Notes: a model not told the origin generated them from the letters alone. DNA of 64,000 nt from RHKX01 sp963823275 (GCA_963823275.1 CAWGKW010000002.1:310001-374000); one strand, 5' to 3'. Shown: positions 39,169 through 47,614, numbered from the stretch's first letter. Numbers and translations: made by a program.

Positions 39169-41142
39169 CTATGGCTCCCCCATCCTGAACTCCGGCTCCG
39201 CCCGATCGAGGACGGCCGAGTAGGGGTTGAGGCGGCGCGCCTCGGCAAAGGTCTCGGCCGCCCGCTCGGGCTCTCCGAGGGCCGCCTGCAGGCGGGCGAG
39301 CACGTACCAGTTCTCCCAGTTGGTCCGCTCCCGGTCGATCGCCTCCTCGGCCGCAACCTCCGCCTCGTCGATTCTGCCCTGCGCCTCGTAGCTGAGCGCT
39401 TCCTGTTGGCGCGGCTCGGCCGCGAAGGGCTGCAGGGTGGCGGCGGAGCGTGCCAGCTCAGCCGCCCCGACGTAGTCGGCGGCACGGAAGCGGGCTTCGC
39501 TCGCGCCGATCGCCCGCCCGCTGAGGTATGGCAAGGCCACTGCCAGGAACGCGATTGCGAGGCCCGTCGCGGTGAGCACCCGTCCACGCCGGCCGAACAC
39601 GATTGGCGGTCTCCGATCGTCCTCGGGGCGCCAGCCCACGATCGCGGCTGCGATCAGCAGGAACGCGATGGCCACCACCGGCATCTCCCAGTTCCAGTCC
39701 CCGGCTGCCGCGAGGATGAAGGCGGCCGTGGCGCCGGTGGCGCCGGCGAGCATCGCGCGCTGGCGGGATCCGGCGCCAAGCGCATTGCGGACGCCGATGG
39801 CGGCGATCAACCCGAGCAGGAGCACGATGATCATGAGCCCCGGCAATCCCAGTTCCGCAAAGACCTCGGCGAACAGCGAGTGGGCGTCGCGGATGTAGCC
39901 AGGGAGATCGCCCTCCCGTTGCCAATGGAACTCGAAGGTCCCGGGACCGATCCCGAGCATCGGGCTCTCGAGGCCGGCGGAGACCGCCGCCGACCAGTAC
40001 TGCCACCTGCCGTTGCCGCTTGCGGAGGTGAGCCGGGAGCTGTCGTCAGCGGTGGCAACCGGTTCGCGAAACTGGTCGAAGCCATCACTGAGCCGTTCGG
40101 GCGCCCCGGCCAGGAGGGCGATGGCCACCAGCAAGATCGCAGCGACCCCCAGCGCGACCCGCGTCGGCCCCCGCGGTAGCCGTCCGACGCCATCGATGCC
40201 GTCGCTCAGGATCGCCCGGGACAGCAGCCAGTTGGCGAGTCCGGCGACCGCCACGACCGCCAGAACGACCAGCATCAGCCGATCCCCCTGGCTCCTCGCG
40301 CTCGCGTCCTCCAGTCCGTCGAGCAGCGCGCCCTGGGTGGAGGCGACCCAGATCAGGATGCCGCCGCCGATCAGGCCGCCGGCAAGCGCCGGCACCAGGG
40401 CCAGGCGAACCGGGTAGAGGAGGACGAAGACGATCGTCCCCAGCGCCGCCGCCGCCACCCCGGTTCGAGAGAGCGTCAGAAAGAGCACCAGCGGTAGAAC
40501 CGGCAGAAGCGCGGCCGCGGCGATCCTGACGGGGCGGCGGTCGTCGGTGGAGGCGAGCCAGACGATCAGCGGAAGCCCCATTGCAACCAGCGCGGCCAAT
40601 GCGTTCCAGTAGCCGAGCGGGAACGCCAGGCGCGAGCGCACGTCGGGCAGCTGCTCGGCGAGGTCATTGGCACCGAACAGGCCCGGTTGCAGGCGGGAGC
40701 CCAGTGCGACGACGGCGATCACGCCGATCGCGGCGGCGACCCCGGTCAGGATGCGTCGCGTCGCGCCCGTATCGGTCCCCTGCAGTTGCAGGGCGAGAAA
40801 GAAGACGGCGCCGTAGGTGAGGAGACGAGCGAGCTCCTGGCCGGTGCGACCGGCACTCTCACTCCAGAGCATCGCAAGCAGCGTCCATCCGGCCATCGCT
40901 CCGAGAAGGGCCAGGGCGGTCGCGGCAGGGCGGGTGGGAATCCTCGGCGTCCAGGATCCGGCGATCAGGCCGAGCAGAAGGATCCAGATGCAGCCCGCTC
41001 CGACGAGCTGGTAGACGGCGGGCTCATAACCGCCTTCGGCCAGGCCCAGAAAGGTCAGCAGGACGAACGGCACGCCGTACCTCGCAAGGTTGGCCGGCTC
41101 GATCCCGGCAACGCGTCGCTTCTCCGAAGGTTCCCCTTTCAT
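39169..41142 (-). CDS. O-antigen ligase family protein with C-terminal TPR region
   Basis: A ~657-residue membrane protein with about a dozen helices in residues ~15-540 and a C-terminal helical-repeat segment (AELARSAATLQPFAAEPRQQ, RIDEAEVAAEEAIDRERTNW, LGEPERAAETFAEARRLNPY) that reads as TPRs. The Wzy_C-type signature is LESPMLGIGPGTFEFHWQRE, followed by IRDAHSLFAEVFAELGLPGL. It probably ligates or polymerises glycan outside the membrane. Two ATG pairs are possible starts (41157/41154 and 41142); I list 41142. It is the second Wzy-like protein in the locus, here divergent from the secreted glycosidase pair. Confidence 0.82.
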   Translation of the reverse strand: MKGEPSEKRRVAGIEPANLARYGVPFVLLTFLGLAEGGYEPAVYQLVGAGCIWILLLGLIAGSWTPRIPTRPAATALALLGAMAGWTLLAMLWSESAGRTGQELARLLTYGAVFFLALQLQGTDTGATRRILTGVAAAIGVIAVVALGSRLQPGLFGANDLAEQLPDVRSRLAFPLGYWNALAALVAMGLPLIVWLASTDDRRPVRIAAAALLPVLPLVLFLTLSRTGVAAAALGTIVFVLLYPVRLALVPALAGGLIGGGILIWVASTQGALLDGLEDASARSQGDRLMLVVLAVVAVAGLANWLLSRAILSDGIDGVGRLPRGPTRVALGVAAILLVAIALLAGAPERLSDGFDQFREPVATADDSSRLTSASGNGRWQYWSAAVSAGLESPMLGIGPGTFEFHWQREGDLPGYIRDAHSLFAEVFAELGLPGLMIIVLLLGLIAAIGVRNALGAGSRQRAMLAGATGATAAFILAAAGDWNWEMPVVAIAFLLIAAAIVGWRPEDDRRPPIVFGRRGRVLTATGLAIAFLAVALPYLSGRAIGASEARFRAADYVGAAELARSAATLQPFAAEPRQQEALSYEAQGRIDEAEVAAEEAIDRERTNWENWYVLARLQAALGEPERAAETFAEARRLNPYSAVLDRAEPEFRMGEP

Positions 41143-41315
41143 CGTCAGCGGCATCATGTCGAAGAGGGCCCGCGCCGCCGCCGTCCGCAGCGAAATCGGA
41201 TGCCCTACCCTGCCGGGCTCGGCAAAGCCACCCCCCGCGGCCAGAGACGCGAGGGGCGGCCAGCGGCGCAACTTTGATCACGGTGGCGGTTTGGGTCAGC
41301 AACCGAAGGATGGGA

Positions 41316-41816
41316 ATGAACGCACCAAATCAGCGGCGGTTCGGGAGCTTCCTCTCCGCGCTCGTGATCATCTCGGCCCTGCTCGCGGCCCCCCTCGCGC
41401 TCGCCAATCCGGCGGTCGACCAGTACACCGAGCCGGACCCGACAGGTGGGGGAGACAGCCAATCGTTCAGCACGTCCGAAGACGGCGGCGACGGCACCGC
41501 TGCACCGCCGCCGGTGACCAGCATCGATTCCGGCAGCCCGACAACCGAACCAACCACGGGGGACGGCGGTGGCGACGGCGAGGCTTCGTCGGCGGGCGAG
41601 CGCGGGCAGGGAGGCGATCGCGGCGACTCCGCTGATCAGCGCCGGGGGTCATCCCCCGCCGAGGTCGCCGCCGCGGCCCCGCTCGCTTCCGGCGAATCCG
41701 AGGGGGGGCTCGCCTTCGCGGTCCCGTTCCTCGTCCTGCTGGCGGCTTCGATGGTCGTCGCCGTCGTGATCCGGGTGCTGGGACGTCGTTCAGAGCAGGG
41801 TGACGCTGAATCGTGA
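41316..41816 (+). CDS. Small secreted/membrane protein with low-complexity linker
   Basis: A 166-residue protein I do not recognise. It has a signal-peptide-like N-terminus (FLSALVIISALLAAPLALA), then ~85 residues rich in Gly, Ser, Thr, Asp and Pro, and a C-terminal transmembrane helix (FAVPFLVLLAASMVVAVVIR) with basic residues after it. It is probably anchored with the linker outside the cell. Start ATG 41316 follows AAGGATGGGA. Its stop overlaps the next gene's start (GTGA), so it is coupled to the secreted glycosidase-like protein and may anchor or present it. The upstream gap 41143-41315 has GC-rich stems but no riboswitch I can name. Confidence 0.65.
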   Translation: MNAPNQRRFGSFLSALVIISALLAAPLALANPAVDQYTEPDPTGGGDSQSFSTSEDGGDGTAAPPPVTSIDSGSPTTEPTTGDGGGDGEASSAGERGQGGDRGDSADQRRGSSPAEVAAAAPLASGESEGGLAFAVPFLVLLAASMVVAVVIRVLGRRSEQGDAES

Positions 41817-43300
41817 GCGGGGTTCGCCGCCCCTTGAGGTCCGCCGTTCAGGCCCTGGTGATGAGCGTTGTCGGGCTCTTGCTTCTGACCCCCGTCAGCG
41901 CCGAAGCCGAGCGCGGTTTCATGCTCGGATTCGCCGATGACAGGTACGCCGACAGCCTGCTCTTCGGAGACGACCCGGATGTCCGCACGCTGTGGGCGAA
42001 CCGCATGGCCGACGCGAACGCCGAGTTGGGGCGGCTGAACACCTACTGGCGCAACATCGTGACCGCCACCGAGCCGGCGAACCCGACCGACCCCGCCGAT
42101 CCCGCCTACAGCTGGGACGGGCTCGATCAGGCGATCGAGGCAGCTGATGCGGCCGGGCTCGAGCCCGTTCTCACCGTGCTGAGCGCCCCCGATTTCGCGG
42201 AGGGAGCCAACCGCCCTGCAGACGTGCGGCCGGGAACGTGGAAGCCGAAGGCGAACAAGTTCGGGGATTTCGCCGTCGCCCTCGCGACCCGCTACAGCGG
42301 GTCCTACGTCGATCCCGACGCGGCGCCCCTCGACCAGCAGATCCTCCCACAGGTCAGCTATTACGAGGCTTGGAACGAGGGCAACCTGCAGCTCTATATA
42401 AACCCACAGCGGACCGGCAAGACGAACCAGTCACCCGTGATCTTCCGGGACCTCCTCAACGCCTTCTACGACGGCATCAAGGCGGTTGATGATTCCAACC
42501 AGGTGATCGCCGGTGGGACGGGGCCGTTCGGTGACCCGACCGGCTCCCGGCGGATACCTCCGCTCGAGTTCTGGCGAGACGTCCTCTGCCTGAAGGGCGG
42601 CAAGAAGCCGAAGCCGGATCTCAAGGACTGCCCGGCCGGAGAGGATCGGGCCCGCTTCGACATCCTCGCCCACAACGCGATCAACTCACCCGGTGACGGA
42701 CCCACGGTCGGAGCGACCAACGAGGACAACGCGACCGCCGCTGACATGGACAAGGTTCAGGCTCTGCTCAGGGCCGCGGAGAAGTACGAGACCGTCCGGC
42801 CGCTGGGCATGAAGCGCGACCTTTGGGCGACCGAGCTCTGGTTCGAGTCCAGCCCGCCGGAGAAGAAGAATTTCGCCCTCAGCCTCCAAGGTCAGGCCGA
42901 CGCCGTCGCCGAGGTCCAGTACATCCTCTGGAGGCAGAAGGTCTCGGCCGGCATCTTCCTGCAGATCCGCGACACCAAGTACAAGGCGGGTGGGCCCGCC
43001 GTGCTCGGGCTGCAGTCGGGGGTCTATCCGTTCAAGGGGGCCGCCAAGCCGTCCCTCGATAGCGCCGAGTTCCCGTTCGTCGCCGACAAGGAGGGAAAGA
43101 AGCGGGTCCGAGTCTGGACCCGAACGCCCGGGCCGGGCAAGGTCACCTTCCAGCTCAAGGACGGACGGGGCTGGGAGCGTGTCGCCACCACCACCGTCGC
43201 TGCGCGTGGTTCCGTGGCGACGAAGGTCGTCAAGGGGAAGGGTAAGTTCCGGGCGAAGCTGGGCAATCGGACGTCGCGACCCTGGAAGGTCGGCAAGTAG
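41813..43300 (+). CDS. Secreted TIM-barrel glycosidase-like protein (GH39/GH5-like)
   Basis: A 495-residue exported protein (signal VMSVVGLLLLTPVSAEAE, cleaved near residue 33). The body looks like a clan GH-A TIM barrel: WDGLDQAIEAADAAGLEPVL, then YYEAWNEGN with the putative acid/base Glu at 189, and LWATELWFES with the putative nucleophile Glu at 341. A C-terminal ~80-residue beta-rich domain follows (RVRVWTRTPGPGKVTFQLKD). It probably trims or binds the polysaccharide made by the locus. Start GTG overlaps the upstream stop. A 6-bp stem (GGACGT/ACGTCC) lies immediately after the stop; 43320-43553 otherwise holds nothing clear. Confidence 0.75.
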   Translation: MSGVRRPLRSAVQALVMSVVGLLLLTPVSAEAERGFMLGFADDRYADSLLFGDDPDVRTLWANRMADANAELGRLNTYWRNIVTATEPANPTDPADPAYSWDGLDQAIEAADAAGLEPVLTVLSAPDFAEGANRPADVRPGTWKPKANKFGDFAVALATRYSGSYVDPDAAPLDQQILPQVSYYEAWNEGNLQLYINPQRTGKTNQSPVIFRDLLNAFYDGIKAVDDSNQVIAGGTGPFGDPTGSRRIPPLEFWRDVLCLKGGKKPKPDLKDCPAGEDRARFDILAHNAINSPGDGPTVGATNEDNATAADMDKVQALLRAAEKYETVRPLGMKRDLWATELWFESSPPEKKNFALSLQGQADAVAEVQYILWRQKVSAGIFLQIRDTKYKAGGPAVLGLQSGVYPFKGAAKPSLDSAEFPFVADKEGKKRVRVWTRTPGPGKVTFQLKDGRGWERVATTTVAARGSVATKVVKGKGKFRAKLGNRTSRPWKVGK

Positions 43301-43553
43301 GACGTTCCCGGGGACGTCCCGCCGGCCGGGGGTCTCCACTTCGACGGAGGATCGAGCCCCCAGCGGCTCGCACGTCTCCCCACGCTGCGCGCTATCCTTC
43401 ACCGACCTCGCGCCCGGGACTGGGAGTCGATCCAGCCTCGAGGGCCCTTGTCAGGAGCCCGGAAGGTACGGTCCGACGGGAGCGAGGGAGTCGCAAGACG
43501 CAACCAGGTACCGACTACAGAACCTTTCACCCCGACGCTGTCTGGATAGCTAA

Positions 43554-43718
43554 ATGGCCCGTGGAGACGTACGCATAGCCGTGACCCTCGCCTGTGAGGA
43601 ATGCAAGCGGCGCAACTATCAGACCAACAAGTCGCGGCGCAACTCGCCCGACCGGATTGAGCTGAGGAAGTACTGCCGCTGGTGCAGCTGCCACACGCCG
43701 CACAAGGAGACTCGCTGA
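43554..43718 (+). CDS. rpmG: 50S ribosomal protein L33
   Basis: A 54-residue basic protein of the large ribosomal subunit. It reads MARGDVRIAVTLACEECKRR then NYQTNKSRRNSPDRIELRKY and ends CRWCSCHTPHKETR. The two pairs CEEC and CRWC are the zinc-ribbon cysteines of the C+ type, so it is the zinc-binding form. It lies 6 bp before secE, the usual place for rpmG in actinobacteria. No tRNA-Trp separates them. Confidence 0.93.
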   Translation: MARGDVRIAVTLACEECKRRNYQTNKSRRNSPDRIELRKYCRWCSCHTPHKETR

Positions 43719-43724
43719 TCGCGT

Positions 43725-44216
43725 ATGGCGAAGAGCCGGGCACAGCGCAAGGCCGAAGCGCGCAGGCGCCGGGAGCTTGGGATCGAGGAGGAGCGCGACT
43801 CCGAATCGAAGGCCCAGCACGAAACCCAGATGCCGGAGACCGCCGATGTGCTCGAGGCCGAGCTGGCGATGGAGCACGGCGGCGAGGAGCCGATCGACCC
43901 GGACGCTCCGGTCCCCGCCCCCGCCCCCGCGAAGGTCGATCGCCGCGAGCGCAAGCGGCAGGAGCGCGAGGCCGCGCAACGCGCCAAGGATCAGGCGGCG
44001 CGCCGTTCCGCCAAGGAGCCGGTCGTCGAAAAGCAGCACGGCGCGATCCGGACCTTCTTCTCCTCGGTGATCAAGGAGCTGCGCAAGGTGCAGTGGCCGG
44101 ACCGCGATACGCTGGTCCAAGCCTCAGCCGTGACGTTGCTCTTCGTCGCCATCGCGGCCGCCTACCTCGGCGTGCTGGACGCGATCTTCAGCCGCCTGAT
44201 CGACCTGCTGATCTAG
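43725..44216 (+). CDS. secE: Preprotein translocase subunit SecE, N-terminally extended
   Basis: A 163-residue membrane protein, the small essential subunit of the SecYEG channel. The last ~60 residues are standard SecE: FFSSVIKELRKVQWPDRDTL, then the single transmembrane helix SAVTLLFVAIAAAYLGVLDA. The first ~100 residues are a highly charged extension (basic MAKSRAQRKAEARRRREL, an acidic-proline segment, then RRERKRQEREAAQRAKDQ) not found in short SecE proteins. It is followed by nusG at 64 bp, the conserved secE-nusG order. Confidence 0.93.
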   Translation: MAKSRAQRKAEARRRRELGIEEERDSESKAQHETQMPETADVLEAELAMEHGGEEPIDPDAPVPAPAPAKVDRRERKRQEREAAQRAKDQAARRSAKEPVVEKQHGAIRTFFSSVIKELRKVQWPDRDTLVQASAVTLLFVAIAAAYLGVLDAIFSRLIDLLI

Positions 44217-44280
44217 TGATCAGCCCCTAGCCGCCGCCTCAAGCCAAGCAACCCAGGAACCAAGGAAAGAACTTCAAAGC

Positions 44281-44850
44281 ATGTTTCGCTGGTACGTGAT
44301 CAACACATACTCAGGCCACGAGAACAAGGTCAAACACAACCTCGAGCACCGGGTCCAGACGATGGGTCAGGCGCGCAAGGTTCGTCAGGTCGTCGTCCCG
44401 ACCGAGCAGGTCCAGGAGATCAAGGACGGCCGCAAGGTCAACGTCGAGAAGCGGACGATGCCCGGCTACGTCCTCGTCCAGATGGAGATGACCGACGAGG
44501 CCTGGGGCCTGGTCAAGAACACCCCCGGGGTGACCGGTTTCGTCGGCTCGCGCAACAAGCCGCTGCCGCTCTCGCAGACCGAGGTCGACAACCTGCTTCA
44601 CACCGAGACACCGGGCGCCGCCACCTCGGCTCAGCCCGGATCGGCCGGGGGCGCCGCCGCCGCTCGCGAGAAGCCGCGTGCCCAGTACGAGATCGGGGAG
44701 ACCGTCAAGGTCATCTCCGGCCCGCTGTCGGACTTCTCCGGCGAGATCGCCGAGATCAACGACGATGCGGCGAAGCTCAAGGTCCTGGTCTCGATCTTCG
44801 GTCGTGAGACCCCGGTCGAGGTCGGCTACGACCAGGTCAAGAAGGTCTGA
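44281..44850 (+). CDS. nusG: Transcription termination/antitermination factor NusG
   Basis: A 189-residue transcription elongation factor binding RNA polymerase, and Rho or ribosomes. The NGN domain begins RWYVINTYSGHENKVKHNLE and contains VEKRTMPGYVLVQMEM and VTGFVGSRNKPLPL. After an Ala/Gly-rich linker the KOW domain is EIGETVKVISGPLSDFSGEI followed by VLVSIFGRETPVEV. Start ATG follows AAGGAAAG. It is followed by rplK at 11 bp. Confidence 0.96.
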   Translation: MFRWYVINTYSGHENKVKHNLEHRVQTMGQARKVRQVVVPTEQVQEIKDGRKVNVEKRTMPGYVLVQMEMTDEAWGLVKNTPGVTGFVGSRNKPLPLSQTEVDNLLHTETPGAATSAQPGSAGGAAAAREKPRAQYEIGETVKVISGPLSDFSGEIAEINDDAAKLKVLVSIFGRETPVEVGYDQVKKV

Positions 44851-44861
44851 GGAGACGGAAG

Positions 44862-45290
44862 ATGGCTAAGAAGGTCCTAACGCTGATCAAGCTGCAGATC
44901 CCTGCCGGCGCCGCCAACCCGGCTCCGCCGGTCGGGCCTGCGCTGGGTCAGCACGGCGTCAACATCATGGACTTCTGCAAGGCGTTCAACGCGCAGACCC
45001 AGCAGGACTCCGGCACGATCATCCCGGTCGAGATCACGGTCTTCGAGGACCGCAGCTTCACCTTCATCACCAAGACCCCGCCCGCCGCGGTCCTGATCAA
45101 GGAGGCGATCGGGATCAAGAAGGGCTCCGGTGAGCCGCACATCAACAAGGTCGGCACGATCACCGCCGCGCAGATCCGCGAGATCGCCGAGAAGAAGATG
45201 CCCGACCTGAACGCAAACGACCTCGACTCCGCCTCCAGGATCATCGCCGGCACCGCCCGCTCGATGGGCGTCGACGTGGAGGGGAGCTAG
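44862..45290 (+). CDS. rplK: 50S ribosomal protein L11
   Basis: A 142-residue protein at the GTPase-associated centre of the large subunit. It starts MAKKVLTLIKLQIPAGAANP and continues with PPVGPALGQHGVNIMDFCKA, the thiostrepton-binding Pro-rich N-terminal domain, and ends AGTARSMGVDVEGS. GGAGACGG precedes the ATG. Forms an operon with rplA, 4 bp downstream. Confidence 0.97.
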   Translation: MAKKVLTLIKLQIPAGAANPAPPVGPALGQHGVNIMDFCKAFNAQTQQDSGTIIPVEITVFEDRSFTFITKTPPAAVLIKEAIGIKKGSGEPHINKVGTITAAQIREIAEKKMPDLNANDLDSASRIIAGTARSMGVDVEGS

Positions 45291-45294
45291 AGCC

Positions 45295-46044
45295 ATGGCT
45301 GAGAAGCGAGGCAAGCGGTTCCGCGCCGCCTACGAAAAGATCGACCGCAACCACCACTACGAGCCGGCGGAGGCCGTCGCCCTGCTCAAGCAGACTGCGA
45401 CCGCCAACTTCGACGAGACCGTCGAGGTCCACATCCGGCTCGGGGTCAACGTCCGCCACGCCGACGAGCAGCTCCGCGGCACCCTTGCGCTGCCCAACGG
45501 CGCCGGCCGCGACGTCACCGTCGCCGTCTTCGCCGAGGGCGACAAGGCTCGGGAGGCAACCGAGGCCGGCGCCGAGTTCGTCGGCTCCGATGACCTCGCT
45601 GAGCGCATCGAGGCCGGCTGGACCGACTTCGACATCGTCATCGCGACGCCCGATCAGATGCCGAAGGTCGGCCGGCTCGGCCGCATCCTCGGGCCACAGG
45701 GCAAGATGCCGAACCCCAAGGTCGGCACCGTCACCGACGACGTCACCAAGGCCGTCAGCGAGACCAAGTCCGGCAAGATCGAGTACCGGACCGACCGCCA
45801 GGCGGTCGTCCACCTCTCGATCGGCAAGATCAGCTTCACCGAGCAGGCTCTGCTCGAGAACTACGCCGCCGTGATCGACGAGATCGTCCGCGCCAAGCCC
45901 GCCGGCGCCAAGGGCCGCTACATCCTCTCGATCACGCTCACGAGCACGATGGGCCCGGGCATCCGCGTCGACTCCTCCCGCGTCCGAGAGTCGGAGATTC
46001 TGGGCGCTGAGGCCGGCGCCGCGGCCGAAGCGGCCGTCGCTTAG
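45295..46044 (+). CDS. rplA: 50S ribosomal protein L1
   Basis: A 249-residue rRNA-binding protein of the L1 stalk that can also repress the rplK-rplA message. Typical elements: EPAEAVALLKQTATANFDET, RVEVHIRLGV-like strand VEVHIRLGVNVRHADEQLRG, GRLGRILGPQGKMPNPKVGT and SITLTSTMGPGIRVDSS. ATG sits 4 bp after the L11 stop. Intact. Confidence 0.97.
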   Translation: MAEKRGKRFRAAYEKIDRNHHYEPAEAVALLKQTATANFDETVEVHIRLGVNVRHADEQLRGTLALPNGAGRDVTVAVFAEGDKAREATEAGAEFVGSDDLAERIEAGWTDFDIVIATPDQMPKVGRLGRILGPQGKMPNPKVGTVTDDVTKAVSETKSGKIEYRTDRQAVVHLSIGKISFTEQALLENYAAVIDEIVRAKPAGAKGRYILSITLTSTMGPGIRVDSSRVRESEILGAEAGAAAEAAVA

Positions 46045-46119
46045 TCCAGCGATCCTCCTCGCTCGGATGGCGAAACCGTTGGGGTCGTGGGCGTGGACTC
46101 CCCGATTCCCCTACACTGC

Positions 46120-46250
46120 CGCGTCCCTAAGCCGAAGACCGTCGGCGGAGCGATAGCTCCATAACCGTCCTCAGACGATCGTGGACGAGGCCGATCTAGG
46201 TAGGGCCAAGCATCTTGCTGAGCCTGCCTGCGCGCAGGCTCTTTGCGTTT
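46120..46250 (+). promoter_or_regulatory. L10 leader RNA with attenuator-like terminator
   Basis: The 242-bp gap before rplJ contains CCTAAGCCGAAGACC, the conserved start of the ribosomal L10 leader, with GCCGA (46131-46135) able to pair with TCGGC (46142-46146). Further on a perfect 8-bp stem GAGCCTGC/GCAGGCTC (46220-46241) is followed by TTTGCGTTT, a good intrinsic terminator shape. L10(L12)4 binding to such leaders controls rplJL expression; attenuation here is inferred. Confidence 0.7.
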
Positions 46251-46286
46251 CAGGACCCACAAGCTTCAGAACCAAGGACAGAACCC

Positions 46287-47046
46287 ATGAACAGAGACCA
46301 GAAGGAGGTCGTCGTCAAGGAGATCAGCTCCGAGCTCGGCGCGGCCAACGCCGTGTTCGCGGTCGACTACCGCGGCATCTCGGTGCCGCAGGCGGCCGAG
46401 CTGCGAAACAAGCTGCGCGAGACCGACGCCTCCTTCAACGTCGTCAAGAACCGACTGGCCAAGCTGGCGACCAGCGGGACGCGACGCATCCGCCGCCCTC
46501 GACGAGCATCTCGTCGGACCGACCGCGCTGACCTTCGTCCAGGGCGACGCCGTCGTCGCCGCCAAGACGATCGCCGACTTCATCAAGGCCAACCAGGTCC
46601 TCACCTACAAGGGTGGGCTGATGGACGGGATGGCGCTCGGCCCCGATCAGTTCAACGCGATCGCCCGCCTCCCCGGCGTGGACGTCCTGCGCGGTCAGCT
46701 CGTCGGTTTGGCCGCGAGCCCGCTGACCGGCGTGGTGCGGACGCTGAACCAACTGATCGCCGGTCTGGCCATCCAGCTCAGCCAGGTGGCCGAGCAGGGT
46801 CAGCTCAGCGGAGAGGCGCCCGCGCCCGCCGCCGAGCCGGAGCCGGAGGCCGAAGCTGAAGTGGCTCCGGCCGAGGATGAGCCGGCCGCAGAGGCCGAGG
46901 AGCCCGCTGCCGAAGTTGAGGCCGAGGCCGCCGACGACATCGAGACTTCCGAAACCGATGACGAATCTGACCAAACTGATGAGACCCCGGAAGCGGCAGG
47001 CGATGACGCCGAGGCCGACGCCGGGGATGAGAAGGAGAACGAATAG
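46287..47046 (+). CDS. rplJ: 50S ribosomal protein L10 with long acidic C-terminal tail (frame-disrupted)
   Basis: The ribosomal stalk base protein that carries L7/L12 dimers. N-terminal MNRDQKEVVVKEISSELGAA and VDYRGISVPQAAELRNKLRE; an extra G in GGG at 46476-46478 shifts the frame, after which homology continues GRDASAALDEHLVGPTALTF and YKGGLMDGMALGPDQFNAIA. Beyond the normal end (~170 residues) comes a ~75-residue tail almost wholly Glu, Asp, Ala and Pro, ending GDEKENE. ATG has AAGGA 8 nt upstream. As L10 is essential the break is almost surely a sequence error. Stop is immediately followed by rplL. Confidence 0.88.
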
Positions 47047-47433
47047 ATGGCTGACACCCTTACCACTGAGAAGTGGATCGACGAGCTGAAGAGCATCTCG
47101 GTCCTCGAGCTCTCCGAGCGCATCAAGGCGCTCGAGGAGGAGTTCGGCGTTTCCGCGACCGCGGTCGCCGCTGCAGCACCCGCCGCCGGCGGCGGTGACG
47201 CGGGCGGCGCCGAGGAGGAGTCGAGCACGGTTGACGTGATCCTGACCGCTCCCGGCGACAAGAAGATCCAGGTGATCAAGGCCGTCCGCGCCGCGACCGG
47301 CCTCGGCCTCAAGGAGGCCAAGGCCGTCGTCGACAGCGCCCCGGGCCCGGTCAAGGAGGGTCTCGAGCGCGACGAAGCCGAGAAGCTCAAGGCAGAGCTC
47401 GAGGAGGCCGGTGGAGAGGTCGAGCTGAAGTAG
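47047..47433 (+). CDS. rplL: 50S ribosomal protein L7/L12
   Basis: A 128-residue acidic stalk protein that recruits elongation factors. N-terminal dimerisation helix (WIDELKSISVLELSERIKAL), Ala/Gly hinge (AAAAPAAGGGDAGGAEEE) and C-terminal domain (KKIQVIKAVRAATGLGLKEA, KAVVDSAPGPVKEGLERDEA) are all present. ATG directly follows the L10 stop codon, suggesting coupling. Confidence 0.97.
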   Translation: MADTLTTEKWIDELKSISVLELSERIKALEEEFGVSATAVAAAAPAAGGGDAGGAEEESSTVDVILTAPGDKKIQVIKAVRAATGLGLKEAKAVVDSAPGPVKEGLERDEAEKLKAELEEAGGEVELK

Positions 47434-47471
47434 CTCTGCGGCCGGCGCGCCGGTAAGATCGGTGCGCCGGG

Positions 47472-47495
47472 AATTACCTGCAAATGCGGGTAATT
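47472..47495 (+). terminator. Hairpin after rplL
   Basis: AATTACC (47472-47478) pairs perfectly with GGTAATT (47489-47495), loop 10 nt, followed by TGACC. Only a short T-run follows. It lies 38 bp after the rplL stop and its last base is the first base of the next -35 element. Confidence 0.45.
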
Positions 47496-47524
47496 TGACC
47501 CTGCGCGCGACCGTACGTTATATT
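47495..47524 (+). promoter_or_regulatory. Putative SigA promoter of rpoBC
   Basis: TTGACC (47495-47500) and TATATT (47519-47524) are separated by 18 bp (or TTATAT with 17). Near-consensus hexamers ~90 bp upstream of rpoB, in an otherwise GC-rich gap, suggest rpoBC has its own promoter besides read-through from rplJL. Confidence 0.65.
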
Positions 47525-47537
47525 TGACGGTCGCGCG
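47504..47537. repeat. 11-bp perfect inverted repeat enclosing the rpoB -10 element
   Basis: CGCGCGACCGT (47504-47514) and ACGGTCGCGCG (47527-47537) are perfect inverted arms with a 12-bp centre containing TATATT. Parts recur downstream: CGTACGTT at 47512 and 47556, GTCGCGCG at 47530 and 47566. It may be an operator or a stem in the leader RNA. Confidence 0.6.
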
Positions 47538-47614
47538 TCGGCTCGCCTCGTTGCTCGTACGTTGAGTCGCGCGCATTCCGACCACCCCCGAGATCCCTTG
47601 AGGAGTCGCCCAAG

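Noticed and set aside
41143..41315. Possible cyclic-di-nucleotide riboswitch (GGCAAAGCC and GC-rich stems)
   Set aside because: The remaining conserved parts of the GEMM and ydaO classes could not be found on either strand, so only a structured gap is noted.
43301..43553. tRNA (such as Trp or Met) before rpmG/secE
   Set aside because: No T-loop (GTTCGAATC-like) or acceptor pairing exists in this stretch.
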